Assembly (NCBI RefSeq): GCF_005239225.2
Contig: NC_133298.1
Span: 2,728,001-2,792,000 of the forward strand
Length of the DNA stretch: 64,000 bases
Source of the DNA: Populus alba
Taxonomy: Eukaryota; Streptophyta; Magnoliopsida; Malpighiales; Salicaceae
Reading direction: 5' to 3'
Part shown: positions 45,590 through 57,329 of the stretch, piece by piece
Position numbering within the stretch: the first letter of the stretch is position 1
Layout of the letters: the number at the start of each line of letters is the position of its first letter
Made by a program: the position numbers and the translations under genes
The notes under the pieces: generated by a model
Seen by the model: only the letters and a program-made list of their open reading frames with translations
What the model was told of the DNA's origin: nothing
Database searches by the model: none

Positions 45590-47230
45590 CTTCAAAGTCC
45601 CTCCAATTTTCATTTTTTTTCCCCAAAATGAACTCTTGAATCGACACACAAAACTTTCATATTAAAAGGGTCGAAAGAGATCTTATTTAAAATTCTCAGC
45701 AAGTTAGGGAATATAGTTGTGATTATTTTTTAAAGTATTATTTACTTAAAAATATATTAAAATAATATTTTTTTATTTTTTAAAAATTATTTTTAATATC
45801 AACGTACTAAAATGATATAAAAATATCAAAAACATACTAATTTAAAACAAAAAAAATTAAAAAAAATAATTTTTTTAAAATAAAAAAACAAACATAGCTA
45901 AAATTATAAAGCTTTTTGCCTAAGCCTCTCCAATTTCATTTTTTGTGCTAACAACAACATTTTTAAAAAATCAAACATCAACCCATTGACATGATGCTTT
46001 TTTAACACCGTAAGAGGTCCACGCTAACCAAATTAAAACAAAAATATCAATATCAATCCCAGTCGCAAATCACGTCGATATTAAATTAAAAAAAAAAAAT
46101 TACATGATAGAATATGTAGTTTTGTTCAGAAATCCGAGGAATTGAAAAAAATGAAGAAAGGCGCTGACAGAACACTGCCGAAAAAAAATTAAAATTTTGC
46201 CCCCCACTTCAATTTAAGTCCCTCCAATTGTAATCTTTCATAAATAAAGAATTTACATTCTTTTTCGCAAAATCAAACTTGAACCCACTGTCATGAAGGT
46301 GTTTGACAATGTGATAAGTCCAAACTAACCTATTCAAAGTAGAATATTAACTTTGATTTCAAAGAAGTTTATTATGAAAGGATTCAGTTGCAAAAAGAAT
46401 AACATAATAAAAAAACAAAAAGGACCAAACCCAATTTTGTCCAGAATACCAAGGAAAAAAATGAATAAAAGCGCTGACAAAGCAGTGAGAAAAAAAAAAA
46501 GGTTGATTTTCCCTTCAATATGGATTCAAGTCCCTCAATTTGTAATCTCTTGCAAAAAAAAATTATCAATTTTCTTTTTAGTAAAATCGAATATGAACCT
46601 GATCGAAGCATAATAACAACTTGAATATTAACTCACTTAAATATAAAAGGAATCATTTGCAAAGCACATATTTGACATAATAAAAAAAAAACCAATAAAA
46701 AGGACCAAAACTGCTGTTGTCCAAAAGGCCAAGGCAAAAAAATTGACATAATAAAAAAAATAGAAAGGACCAAAAAATCGATATAACAGTGTCGGGAAAA
46801 AAAGAGCCAAATTTCAATTCAAGTCCCTCCATTTGTAATCAAACAACAAAATTAATTTTCTTTTCAAAATCGAACATGATACCATTGTCGGTACGATGTT
46901 TTGACAGCGCAATAGGTCCACGCTAACCTAATAGAAGTAAATATCAACTTCAATTTCAAAATCACTTCAATATAAAAAGATTCAATTGCGAAAAAAAAAA
47001 TGATATAATAATTTTAAAAAAGAAGAAGACCAAAACCGATACTGTCCGTAAGGCCAGGGCAAGAAATGAAGAAAGGTTCTCACAAAACAGTGCCCAAAAA
47101 GGAGAGAAACCATAATTTTGCCGACAATTTCAATTTAGGTCCCTCCATTTGTAATTTCTTGCTAACAACAAATTTGATTTGTTTTTTTTTTGCAAAATCA
47201 AACATGAACCTATTGTTGCAAAATCAAACA
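45590..47230. repeat. Tandem array of a ~300-bp noncoding unit
   Basis: Five to six copies. The anchor AAGTCCCTCCA(T/A)TTGTAATC recurs near 45596 (variant), 45924 (weak), 46216, 46528, 46820 and 47137, a spacing of 292-328 bp. Other blocks recur in the same order: AAATCAAACATGAACC, a phrase like AATAGGTCCACGCTAACC, AAAGGATTCA(A/G)TTGCAAAAA, AAAAAGGACCAAAACC, GTCCAGAAGGCCAAGG and a GACAAAACAGTG phrase. The first unit is degraded, and an AT-rich repeat (45720-45900) is inserted in it. No unit is coding. Confidence 0.82.
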
Positions 47231-47250
47231 TGAACAATGATAATCCCGAT

Positions 47251-47420
47251 AGGTGTAGCTTAACTGATCAAATCCTAAGTTTTCTCTATAAAGATCATCA
47301 ATTCGAGTTTTACAAGCTTCAGAACTACTAGAGGCTTATATGATTGTTAACTTCATGGTCCGTGGGATTAGTCGAGACGTCCATAAACTGACTCGGACAC
47401 CCACGTTAATACAAATAAAA
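47251..47420 (+). mobile_element. Degenerate tRNA-derived SINE
   Basis: The head AGGTGTAGCTTAACTGATCA resembles an A box, and ATCAATTCGAGTTTTAC a B box. The body has ACTACTAGAGGCTTATATG, TTAACTTCATGGTCCGTGGG, ATTAGTCGAGACGTCCAT and GGACACCCACGTTAAT, then an A-rich tail. It lies at the end of the 300-bp array. It is the better preserved of two related copies (the other is at 36331). Confidence 0.6.
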
Positions 47421-47429
47421 CATAAACAA

Positions 47430-49090
47430 TTATTTCCCAAATGTTTTAGTTTTTCTTGTAATGTAATTGTAATTACTAGATAATGAAGCTCAATGAACTT
47501 TTCCAAGTGCTTTAGAAGTACTGGGTGATTGCTAAATTCATGACTCGTGGGCTGGTTAATTTTTTTTATATAAAAAAATATCAAGAATTTTTTTTTGAGA
47601 CTTGAGTCATTGATTCAATAGGTAATTTATATAGTATAACTAAAATAAAAAACAATAATAATAAATAAACTGACAAGAAAAAATAAAAAAACCCAACCTG
47701 AGCCCACATGGAATATCAAAAAATCTGATATTGAAGGGGAAACTAAAAAAAAAAAAATCCCAATTAAATTAGTTTGACTCACAAACTTCATGATCATTGG
47801 CATGATATTGGGATAACTTTGTAAAAAAAAACAAAGCACGAAAAAATCTAAGGATAATAAAATTGTAAAAAACAAAATCTAAAAAATGATCCAAAGCAAC
47901 AAAATAGTGATTAAAAAATATGGATGAAATTTTAAATACTAAAAAATTGCAGGGGTGAAATTGGAAAATATGTTTTTAATAGATTATTGAAAATAAAAAA
48001 AACTGTAATAAATTGGATAATGATCAAATGCAAAGAAAAAAGAAATTGAAGAGGTTGGTTTGACTTTTTGCAGGGCTGGCGCTAAATTTGAGGAAGAGAG
48101 AGAAGAGGAAGAAAAAAAAAGATCACTAACCCAAGTTACAAGCGTGTTTGGTCCATCGTACAGGGGATGTCGAGACATTTGAAATACCCTTTAAAAAGCA
48201 GTTTTTGATTGTTGAATTGTCCTGCACGCGCTGCATGAATGGCATGGGAATCGTCTAAATTCTGGGCGTGAGCAAGAAGTTTTTTTCAATTATATTTAAC
48301 ATGTTAATTACAATAATATCCCCAAGTGACCTTTAAATTTATATCAAAACTAATATAAAATGATAAAAAAAAACATATGCGAGAAAGTTATGTTGATTTT
48401 ATCTTTAAAAGTATAAAAAATAATTACACTATTTCAAAAATTTTAAAAAATACAAAACGCCCTTGAGTAATGGATATTATCTTTTTTATTTCATGGTTAA
48501 ATTAATAATTTTATCATGTAATAAAAAACAAAATGACTAATTTTGACCCGTGGACAATTTAGTTAAATCCAATAAATAGTAAATTATTCCTAGAGCAACA
48601 TAACTTCTCCTTTTCTTTTAGTTTTTTCGGTTAAATTTTCCAGACCCAACCTAGCGGGGCGAAGAATCCCGAGGGTGGAATGATACCGAATCTGAGTGAA
48701 ACTGTGGGCTTGGCCCAATTATCTACATCCATTACTAGAAGCTGGCTATATCTCAGACCCAATCATCTATGGTCCATCTTTTAATAACCTATCAAGTATC
48801 AACGGTTGAGATAAACTTCTGCTCCATCGGTACCGCTACTAAAATAGATAAAAAAAGAAAAAACACCAACGTCACTGCAATCGAAAATTCTGGCGTCTCC
48901 ACAGCGAATCCATTTCTTCTTCTTTTTCTTAACTTGCTCAAAACGAAACCCATCGTTTTTTCCACTAACATGTAAAAGAAATATAAGACCGCCAATGGTT
49001 TGATTCACAGAGACCACAAAACAAACAGTTCATAGGCAGTATACGTAAACAAAAGAGAGATTAGAAGTTTCTGGAGAGACAGAATTAAAC
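47430..49090. other. Intergenic, then promoter and leader of next gene
   Basis: AT-rich to about 48600; more balanced from there to 49095, where the promoter and 5' UTR of the following plus-strand gene are expected. No other gene supported. Confidence 0.45.
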
Positions 49091-49095
49091 ACAAG

Positions 49096-50916
49096 ATGGT
49101 GCTGTGGGAGATCACATTGGGAACTGCGTATTTTTTGGGTCTGAAACGGACTTATAGACTGGCTGTAAGGATTCAACGTAGGCTCATCAGCCCTAAGTAC
49201 CCTAGGATCCGTCAGTTTGTTCAAAGGTATGTGTTGTTATTATTCTGATGATACGATCTTTGATGGATTAGCTCTTTTGATGTATCTGATTTTGTTGTGA
49301 TGGCACTGCTTGCAATAGGGGTTTAATCAGTTATTTGATCGATTCATTTCGATAGAAAATTAGTAAGCGGGTTGCTTTTTCTTTGATAAATTTGGGATTT
49401 TTTTAGCTGAACGTTTATTTATTCTTATCTTCATTTGTGGGATTTTATAAATGGACATTCACACGTTATTGAAATAGCTGTGCCTATTGTTTAATGACTC
49501 TGCTTGTCCATGTTTTGTTTGATAGAGAGTGCTTGCTTCGTGCAGACTTAATCCAATTTTCCCATCACATTACAAGTCCTTAACCATTTAATTTATATTT
49601 CCTTGAGTAAATTGGGATAGTTTGAGATGAGGTCTTGAATGTCGACACTTATGCACTAGCAGTATATCTACTTCATGTTGTCGATTAGGATGCCAAATGG
49701 ATTTGCTTAAAACGTTGATCAGGAGCTTGCATCTGATGCATTGAGTTCCATTTTAATCATTCTTTCTGTAACTCTGATTTGTAGTCTTGTATATTAGCTG
49801 GACAACGTCCATTGGCAGTATCTCTTTCATGACTTCCCTTGTGCTAGAGTTGTTTCCTTGCATGCTACCTTGCAAATGGTCATTTCCACAATGGGTATCT
49901 GTTTCAAGGTTGTGAAGAGTGAAATCGTGCTAAGTGGATTTCTTTCTAGTTTGAATCCGGACATACCTGACTACACAAAGTTATTCCAGAACCACTACAA
50001 AATTTTGAAATTTTAAGCAATAGTTTTGATATAAAGGTTTGCCGGGGTTTCTTTTAATATCAGACCATAGATTTTGATGACTGATAAAAATCAACACACT
50101 ATATACTATTTGATGCCAGACAACTGTTTGGACGACTATTAAAGATATGAATGCATGAAGTCAATGTAATTGAGACATATTTGGATGCCTAAAAGGCTCG
50201 GAAGGTTCACTCAGCATGGCTGTAATGCCGCTCAGCTTTCCATTTCCATACCAGCTTGGTTTGCTTGCTATTATGTACTGTGCATCTATTTCTCGTCGGT
50301 GCTACTATCATTCTTATTTGTTGCAGATCATTATGCTGCCAGTATTTTGTATTTCTTTATGCCTCTTGGTTGAAACTTTTTCCAGGCCTTGAAATAACTT
50401 CATATGATCCTTTCCTTTTCCCAACTTCATAGGCGAACACGTGCTGTTTTTGATGTTGCTCTTAAAGTTCACCTGAATATACAACATAGAGACATAGAGG
50501 TTGGTCGGCATCTTGGTAACAGGATCCTGAGGTGGCTGGACCGAATGAAACCTTCTGCTCAGATTCGTGGTCCCCCACCTGTGAAACCCACAAATGGTGC
50601 TAGCTCAAATACAAATGTTACAAAGCAGGTAACCAACAACACTTCCCACCTGAAAGCTCCGAGCATTGGCCAGACATCCAGGCACCAGGAATCTGATAGG
50701 CATCTTTTCACCTCAGCAAGAAATATGTGGTCAAAACCATTTCCATCCATTGCAATGATGATGCGGCCATTGAGACCTGCTGGAGCTTTTACACAGTACA
50801 GGCACTTGAGCATCCAGTGCCCTGAAATGTCAAGACCATACTACAACATTGGCGGGGGAAGTGGATATCAGGGGGTTTTCCGGAAGGACATAATGCAGTA
50901 TATTTTGCAAAACTAA
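49096..50916 (+). CDS. Plant-specific conserved protein, unknown function
   Basis: Two exons, 49096-49226 and 50433-50916, join within an Arg codon (FVQR|RTRAV) to give about 204 residues. The N-terminal 85 residues look folded and basic: VLWEITLGTAYFLGLKRTYR, RIQRRLISPKYPRIRQFV and VGRHLGNRILRWLDRMKPS. The rest is low in complexity (Pro, Ser, Thr, Asn), then a Met/Arg-rich stretch and a Gly-rich tail. A short hydrophobic N-terminal segment could be a membrane or organelle signal. I do not recognise the family with certainty. The splice pair AAGGTATGT and TTCATAG is good, and codon use is uniform. Confidence 0.72.
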
Positions 50917-50919
50917 CAG

Positions 50920-52710
50920 TCGAAGGTATTTTCTATCTCGTGTTTGTTGTGGAGCCTGACTTGATTCTGAGATGTAACTGTACAAGAAGTTTTGTTGAGG
51001 TGTGATTTGAGGGGACACAACGTAGTCATGCGGAAACTGATAGCTGAAAGTCTGAAACCTTTGGTCCCATGTTTCTTTTTATCGTTCGGTTTATAAATCG
51101 CCCCCTTTTCTGGTTGATGCTTCTGAGCCTCTTTTCTCTCTCTTAGAATTTGCATTAGCTTGGCCTCATTGACATTTTTGTTCATTCAAGAAATAATGAT
51201 ATAAAATCCGGATGTTTTTGTTTTTGATTCTAATGAATGTTTATTGATTTATATATTTAGGCCAACTGTAATGCTGCACAAACAATGATCTATGATACCC
51301 ATGACCTGTGAAAGGACGCACATAATAATACTAACAAGTCTCTGAACCTATCACCAATAAAACGTCTCTGAAACTGAATAATCAACCACCATTCTCCTAG
51401 TATTAATTTTCAAAACAATTCAAATCCAAATTTACAACGTCACGTCACGTTCTTTTCGCAGCCCGGACCACATTGTGCATGTCTCAAACAAATCCTGCTC
51501 TGGGAAGCCGGACCGGAGGCCAGCTGCTCTTCAGCAGCAGCAGGCTCCAAACCAAGGTCAGGTTATATGGACTATTCATGCTGGTTCAGCGAAGTCCCGT
51601 CGCTTTAATGCCCCACTGGATCACAAACCACCGGTGATCTGGTCCATCACTCTAATCATCACTAGCTTATTCATTAGCATAGTTTGTTAGAAGATCAAAA
51701 GAAAACCAAAGGGAATCCTTGGTGAACCAAACCTTAATCATTTTTCCCTAAAGGATCCTTAAATACCGTCGTGGGTTTTTTTTTTTTTTAATGCGAACGC
51801 TTTATAGAGAAAAAATGACAAGGCCGGGGTGGTTAAAGCCCACTGCTTATGGGTAAGTATGTACGGTTTGGGAAATCGATCTTCATTATAGCCCAAATAC
51901 GTAGCGAATAACCTTCCACACTTTTTATTCCGCCTGAATTGCTCCGGCTTTGGAAAGAAAGCAACCGGCTCCTGCACTGCAGAACCCTCTCCCCGTTCAA
52001 AAAAAGAGAACATGTCCGAGACCATACTAAATCTTACCGTCTTACAAGTGTGTTCAAATGGCATTGTATTACTCTCTGATCGTGTTATAGAAAATTGGAA
52101 TCTAATATGGTGGAGTGGAAACAGTGATAAACAATTGATTGATTGCCTTCATTTTTAAGTTGGTGAATTCGCACTTGATTAATTGAAATCTTGCTTGAAT
52201 TTCATCTGGGTTGATTAGTTTTAATGGCTGTAAGGGCATAAGTTTCTGGGCTTTCGAAGAATGTTCTGCTGGCTCTTAAGCTCCATAGTTTTATGACATC
52301 GCCGGTTGTTCTCTTCACTCGTGTTTAGCAGACTTAGACCTTGATCGTTGCTACCAAGCACATATAAATATTTCGAGTTTGCTGATTCTATTCGTCTCTT
52401 TTAGGTGTACTCATTGCTTTCATTTCCTTGAATGAGGTAGATGATGGTTATTCTGATCTCCAAAATGAATTTGTAGGGAGGGCAACGGTGTAAATTTTTG
52501 TTTTCCATGCACCTAAAGTTTTTTGTTTTCGTGGTTCTTACATGCCCCTCTTTTCTTATCCTTCTGGATTTGTGCTATCTCTAAGCTCAAGGAAAAAGTT
52601 CCTTTCTTTCGCACTTCCTTCTTATTTTATTTTTTAGTTTTTGCTGCATCCCATTGTATATGGTTTTGTATGTAGTATTGTGCCACCTTTATCTTGGTTT
52701 TTTTTTAAGT
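50920..52710. other. Intergenic, no gene recognised
   Basis: 3' flank of the previous gene, then balanced-composition sequence. A 71-codon frame without ATG (51475-51690) ends in a hydrophobic segment after DHKPPVIWSITLIIT, and a minus-strand frame covers 52064-51759. Neither is identifiable. Confidence 0.4.
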
Positions 52711-52716
52711 ACACCC

Positions 52717-53211
52717 TGTTGGAATATTGCCAATTATGTTGACATTGTCAAAGAAGGAGGCTTGTTGGTGGCAACCACCAACCTTGACTTTGGTAGCCAC
52801 CATTGTTGAAGAAGAGAAGAAGTTGGCAGCCACCTTTGTTGAAGAAGAGATGAGTTTGGCAGCCACCATTGATGACAAAGGAGCAAGAAGAGCTGCCATT
52901 GATGCCTATAAAAGAGGCATGATCTTAAAGAGCAAAGCGTGAGAGTTGTGAGACATGTAGAGAGAAGAAGAGAGAAAGAAAGAGAAGGGCTGCCACCAGC
53001 AGCTGCTGCCCTATGTAGCAATGAGAGATGGGAGTTGAGTGGATGTGATCCTCCTCCATGTGTTGTATTCTTTCTCTATCTCTAAATAAAATGAACCTCT
53101 CCCGTGGATGTAGGCAATTTGCCGAACCACGTTAAATATTGTGTCTCAGTGTGCTTATCCCTCCTATAAGCAAAGATCAGTACATCACCGGTCCCGGATT
53201 CCGCCCCATCA
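52717..53211 (+). repeat. 5' LTR
   Basis: 495 bp, starting TGTTGGAATATTGCC and ending CGCCCCATCA. It holds a TATA box (CCTATAAAAGAGG near 52906) and a downstream AATAAAATG that could be the polyadenylation signal. Confidence 0.88.
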
Positions 53212-53213
53212 AA

Positions 53214-53225
53214 TGGTATCAGAGC
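53214..53225 (+). other. Primer-binding site (initiator tRNA-Met)
   Basis: TGGTATCAGAGC is complementary to the 3' end of plant initiator tRNA-Met and lies two bases after the 5' LTR. Confidence 0.92.
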
Positions 53226-53339
53226 TTTTTTGGTTTAAAGTGGTGTTTGATCTTTGCTCAAAAAATGAAAGTTGTCAAAATTGTGTGTTTTGACCATCCC
53301 ACCGTGTAGAGGAGGACGAAACGAAGCCACTTGTTGAAA

Positions 53340-53340
<1 letters not shown>

Positions 53341-53373
<33 letters not shown>
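53341..53373. repeat. Long poly-A run in the element interior
   Basis: About 33 A after TTGAAAC, near the start of the internal region. Its length is prone to sequencing error. Confidence 0.9.
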
Positions 53374-53377
<4 letters not shown>

Positions 53378-54271
53378 GTCAAAATATCGGTTACGTCGGA
53401 CTTGCTGCACGTCTGCCATCACTCTCCGGCAAGGTTTCGTCTACCTCATTCAGGCGCGCGGAACTTTGTGCTCACCGTTGTCTTTCACCCGGTATGTGTT
53501 GACTTTCCGACTCATTGTTGAAAGTTTTAGACATGAATGCAGTGACGTATATGTTGTGCACAGTGCCATGCAAAGGATGAGTCAGCATGATGCAGGATGA
53601 CATCAGACATACACAGTCAGCAAGTCAATTGACTAGTACTAACATGTCAGCATAGCGGGCGCACCTACCATGTCATCGCCTGCGAGCCGTACCAAAGCTG
53701 AGCCGAGTAGCCGTAGCTGAGTTGTTGTAGCTGTAGTTCCGAGCCGCGATCCTTCGAGGTGATATTGGTCCAGTGTAGCTTGATCCTAGGGCAACCTGGT
53801 ATCTGATATGTGTAAATCTGAGCCGTGGATTGGAGGCCAAGAATTGTTTTGAAATCAAATCTTAGCCGTTTCTGAAGTGCGTTTGACGATTCAAGACATG
53901 TTTCCAGTTAATTTGATCATTCCGGATGCAATGGTATGGTCCGAGTGTTTGAGATTTTGAGACCAAATATATGACAGTGGTGAATTATTAAGAGTAGATT
54001 GGCCGCTGAATCAGTTTGAGGCGATCTGAAGGTCTTGATTGGTGGTCGAATTTGTGGACTGTGAAGAAGAAAGGAGGCTTGCACATGTTTAACTTTCAAT
54101 TATATGTTGCAAATTATGGCCATGATAGGAGCCTAGTTTAGACCGGTGGCATACACGACAAACGGAGATCACGTTAGAGAAGGTTGTGAGGCATGAAAGG
54201 AGCTCATTTCAGAAACGCTCCAGAGAGCGTGTGCTGAAGAAGCAAGATGACAATTGCCCACATAAAATGGC

Positions 54272-54281
54272 AAAGGGGGGA
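54272..54281 (+). other. Polypurine tract
   Basis: AAAGGGGGGA directly abuts the second LTR, as needed for plus-strand DNA priming. Confidence 0.85.
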
Positions 54282-54282
54282 T

Positions 54283-54782
54283 TGTTTGCGAATATTTGCC
54301 AATTTATGTTGACATTGTCAAAGAAGGAGGCTTGTTGGTGCAACACCAACTTGACTTTGGTAGCCACCATTGTTTGAAGAAGAGAGAAAGTTGGCAGTCA
54401 CCTTTTGTTTGAAGAAGAATGGAGTTTGGCAGCCACCCTTTTGATGACAAAGGAGCAAGAAAGAGCTGCCATTGATTGCCTATAAAAAGAGGCATGATCT
54501 TAAAGAGCAAAAGCGTGAGAGATTGGAGACATGTAGAGAGAAGAGAGAGAAAGGAAAGAGGAAGGGCTGCCACCAGCAGCTGCTGCCTATTGTAGCAAAT
54601 GAGAGATGGGAGTGAGTGGGATGTGATCCTCCTCCATGTGTTGTATTCTTTCTCTATCTCTAAATAAAGTGAACCTCCCCGTGGATGTAGGCAATTTGCC
54701 GAACCACGTAAATATTGGGTCTCGTGTGCTTATCCCTCCTATAAGCAAAGATCAGTACATCACCGGTCCCGGATTCCGTCCC
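54283..54782 (+). repeat. 3' LTR, truncated by gap
   Basis: Aligns to the 5' LTR along its whole visible length, to GATTCCGTCCC just before the N run. Differences are mostly single-base gains or losses, many in homopolymers, with few substitutions; this pattern suggests read errors at a contig end rather than age. Confidence 0.88.
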
Positions 54783-55282
54783 NNNNNNNNNNNNNNNNNN
54801 NNNNNNNNNNNNNNNNNNNNNNNNNNNNNNNNNNNNNNNNNNNNNNNNNNNNNNNNNNNNNNNNNNNNNNNNNNNNNNNNNNNNNNNNNNNNNNNNNNNN
54901 NNNNNNNNNNNNNNNNNNNNNNNNNNNNNNNNNNNNNNNNNNNNNNNNNNNNNNNNNNNNNNNNNNNNNNNNNNNNNNNNNNNNNNNNNNNNNNNNNNNN
55001 NNNNNNNNNNNNNNNNNNNNNNNNNNNNNNNNNNNNNNNNNNNNNNNNNNNNNNNNNNNNNNNNNNNNNNNNNNNNNNNNNNNNNNNNNNNNNNNNNNNN
55101 NNNNNNNNNNNNNNNNNNNNNNNNNNNNNNNNNNNNNNNNNNNNNNNNNNNNNNNNNNNNNNNNNNNNNNNNNNNNNNNNNNNNNNNNNNNNNNNNNNNN
55201 NNNNNNNNNNNNNNNNNNNNNNNNNNNNNNNNNNNNNNNNNNNNNNNNNNNNNNNNNNNNNNNNNNNNNNNNNNNNNNNNNN
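54783..55282. other. Assembly gap (500 N)
   Basis: Exactly 500 N, a conventional filler length, so the true distance is unknown. Long frames that cross it are meaningless. Confidence 0.99.
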
Positions 55283-55569
55283 AATGACATAGTTAAAGGT
55301 GAGGGAACAAAATCCTTTCCTACATCACACGCCATTTAAAGTTGTTTCTTGTGAAACTTCGTGATTCTGAATACTTGCAGTAAGAAAATTAGAGTTTTCC
55401 ACAGCTAATCTGCAGATGGTCTTTGGATTCTGTCCTTAAGTATTAAAAATTTTCACCCCCCTGTGTACTTTAGTCTCTCCTCTTCCTATACATATAACCT
55501 AACATAACACACTTCATGCACAATTAAACAGAAGTGTAAAGATCTACAAATACAATTTATAAACAGAGA

Positions 55570-57322
55570 AGGAAACTTGAATTATGCTTTAAATATGGTG
55601 ATAAATTTGTACCTGAACATAAATGTAGTGTTAAAGGGATTCATTTGATTGAGGGAAGGGGGGGGATGAAAAGGAGGAACTCTTACAAGCAGAAGAAGAG
55701 GATGGGTGGATGTCATGAAAGATATTAGAAATGAAGAGTATGGGATGTCACTGAATGCCTTTGCTGATTGTTATGCCTATAACACCATTCAGATAAGAGG
55801 GTGTTGTCAGGACGGGATTTGATCATCTTAATTGATAGTGGAAGCACTCATAGTTTCATAGATGAGAAGGTGATTAAAGGACTCAAAGCTGTCATTGTTA
55901 AAACCACAGTTCTGACAGTCATAGTGGCTAATGGTAACATTATGAAATGTGACGCGTATAACCTAAAATTCAAGTGGTTCATATAGGGGCATGAGATTTC
56001 AAGCTAATTCGAGGTTATTAAAGTTGAGAAGGTGTGATATAGTTGTATTGGGAGTTGATTGCTTGAGGATATTCTCACCAATATTATTTGACTTTTACAA
56101 GATGAACTTTCTTTTTAAGAAGGATGGAAGGATGATCGAGTCAAAAGGAATTGTAGAGAATGCCAGTTCATAAATGGTATCGATTATGAAGATACATAAG
56201 AGTTTTAAGGAGGTTGTTTTATGGTTACATTGGTCAGTTCTTTCCTTTAGAAGTTCAAGAAGAGAGGAACCAGAGAATAACAGTGGTTCAATTAGAGGCT
56301 ATACTAAAGGAATACCAGCAGTGTTCCAAGAAACTAAACACTTACCATCAAAGAGATCTATAGACCACAGAATCCCTCTCATTCCAGTTGCTAACAGCCA
56401 GTAATAATAAGGCCTTATAGGAGTTCTTTCTTACATAAGGAAAAAATTGAAAATATGGTAAAAAGAAATTTTGCAGAATGGAGTTATACAACCTAGCTGT
56501 ATTCCAGTTCCTTTAGCTTCCACCAATTTTGTCAGTAAAGAAGAAAGACAACACTTCGAGATTTTATATAGACTCAGGCCAACTCGATGATCTAACCATA
56601 AAAAAAAATTCCTATTTTCCTTTGATCGATGAACTGTTGGATGAAACTACATGGTTCACAGTTCTTCTCAAAATTGGACTTGAGGTCTGGATACCATTAA
56701 GTGAGAATCCATGATAGTGACACAGAAAAAATGACATTCAGGACTCTCCATAGGTATTATGAATTTAGAGTAATGCCATCTAGCTTGACTAATGCCCCTA
56801 CAACTTTTCAAGCTTTGATGAATCATATTCTGGAGCCTTTTATAACGAGATTTGCATTAGTTTTCTTTGATGATATCTTAGTGGATAGCTCAACATTTGA
56901 GCTGCACCTTAGTCATCTAAGAAATATGCTAGAGACACTCGGGAGTAATCAATTGTTTGTGTAAAGTAAGTCTAATGCTTTTTGTGAACAAAAAGTAGAA
57001 TATCTAGGACAAATCATTTCACCTGAAGGAGTTGCTACCGACCCATAAAAGACAAACAACTATCAAGGAGTGGCTAGCACCCAAGTCTGTAAAGAATTGA
57101 GAGGATTCTTGGAATATTCCCGGATCATTTTTATAAGTTACATTGGTCTCTTCTAGCTTCTATAGTCACTGACAGGGACAAGATTTTTACCAGTCTGTTC
57201 TGGAAGGATTACTCAGATAATGGGGGTTAAAATGCTTATGAGCCCTTCCTACCATCCACAAATTGATGGTTAGCCTGGACGAGTTAATCAATTCTTGGAA
57301 ACCTACCTTAGATGCAACTGTT
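55570..57322 (+). pseudogene. Degraded Ty3/gypsy gag-pol
   Basis: Fragments follow in gypsy order. A zinc-knuckle relic (CFKYGDKFVPEHKC, 55585-55626) has its second Cys changed to Tyr. A protease with active-site LIDSGSTHSFID lies at about 55831-55866. Reverse transcriptase (56701-57050) has EFRVMPSSLTNAPTTFQ and the catalytic FFDDIL, then VEYLGQIISPEGVA. A trace LRGFLEYSR follows. An integrase piece (57165-57322) contains MSPSYHPQIDG and RVNQFLETYLRC. Frames change several times and stops interrupt it. Most of RNase H and the first part of integrase are missing, so a large internal deletion has occurred. The 5' part would lie in or beyond the gap. Confidence 0.87.
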
Positions 57323-57329
57323 TAAGTAG

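Larger units (their letters stand above)
52717..54782 (+). mobile_element. Non-autonomous LTR retrotransposon, cut by assembly gap
   Basis: The 5' LTR (52717-53211, TG...CA) is followed two bases later by a primer-binding site for initiator tRNA-Met. The internal part is only about 1.07 kb and has no gag or pol. A polypurine tract borders the second LTR (54283 onward), which matches the first but is cut by the N gap at 54783. The short, noncoding interior means it would depend on enzymes of another element. The right target duplication is lost in the gap. Confidence 0.88.

Noticed and set aside
51475..51690. 71-codon frame ending in a hydrophobic segment, faintly like the N-terminus of an NHL/LEA-2 protein
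   Set aside because: There is no ATG, the likeness is limited to a Pro-Val-Ile-Trp plus hydrophobic run, and nothing follows it.
54636..55335. Long frames on both strands around 54.6-55.3 kb
   Set aside because: They consist almost entirely of N.
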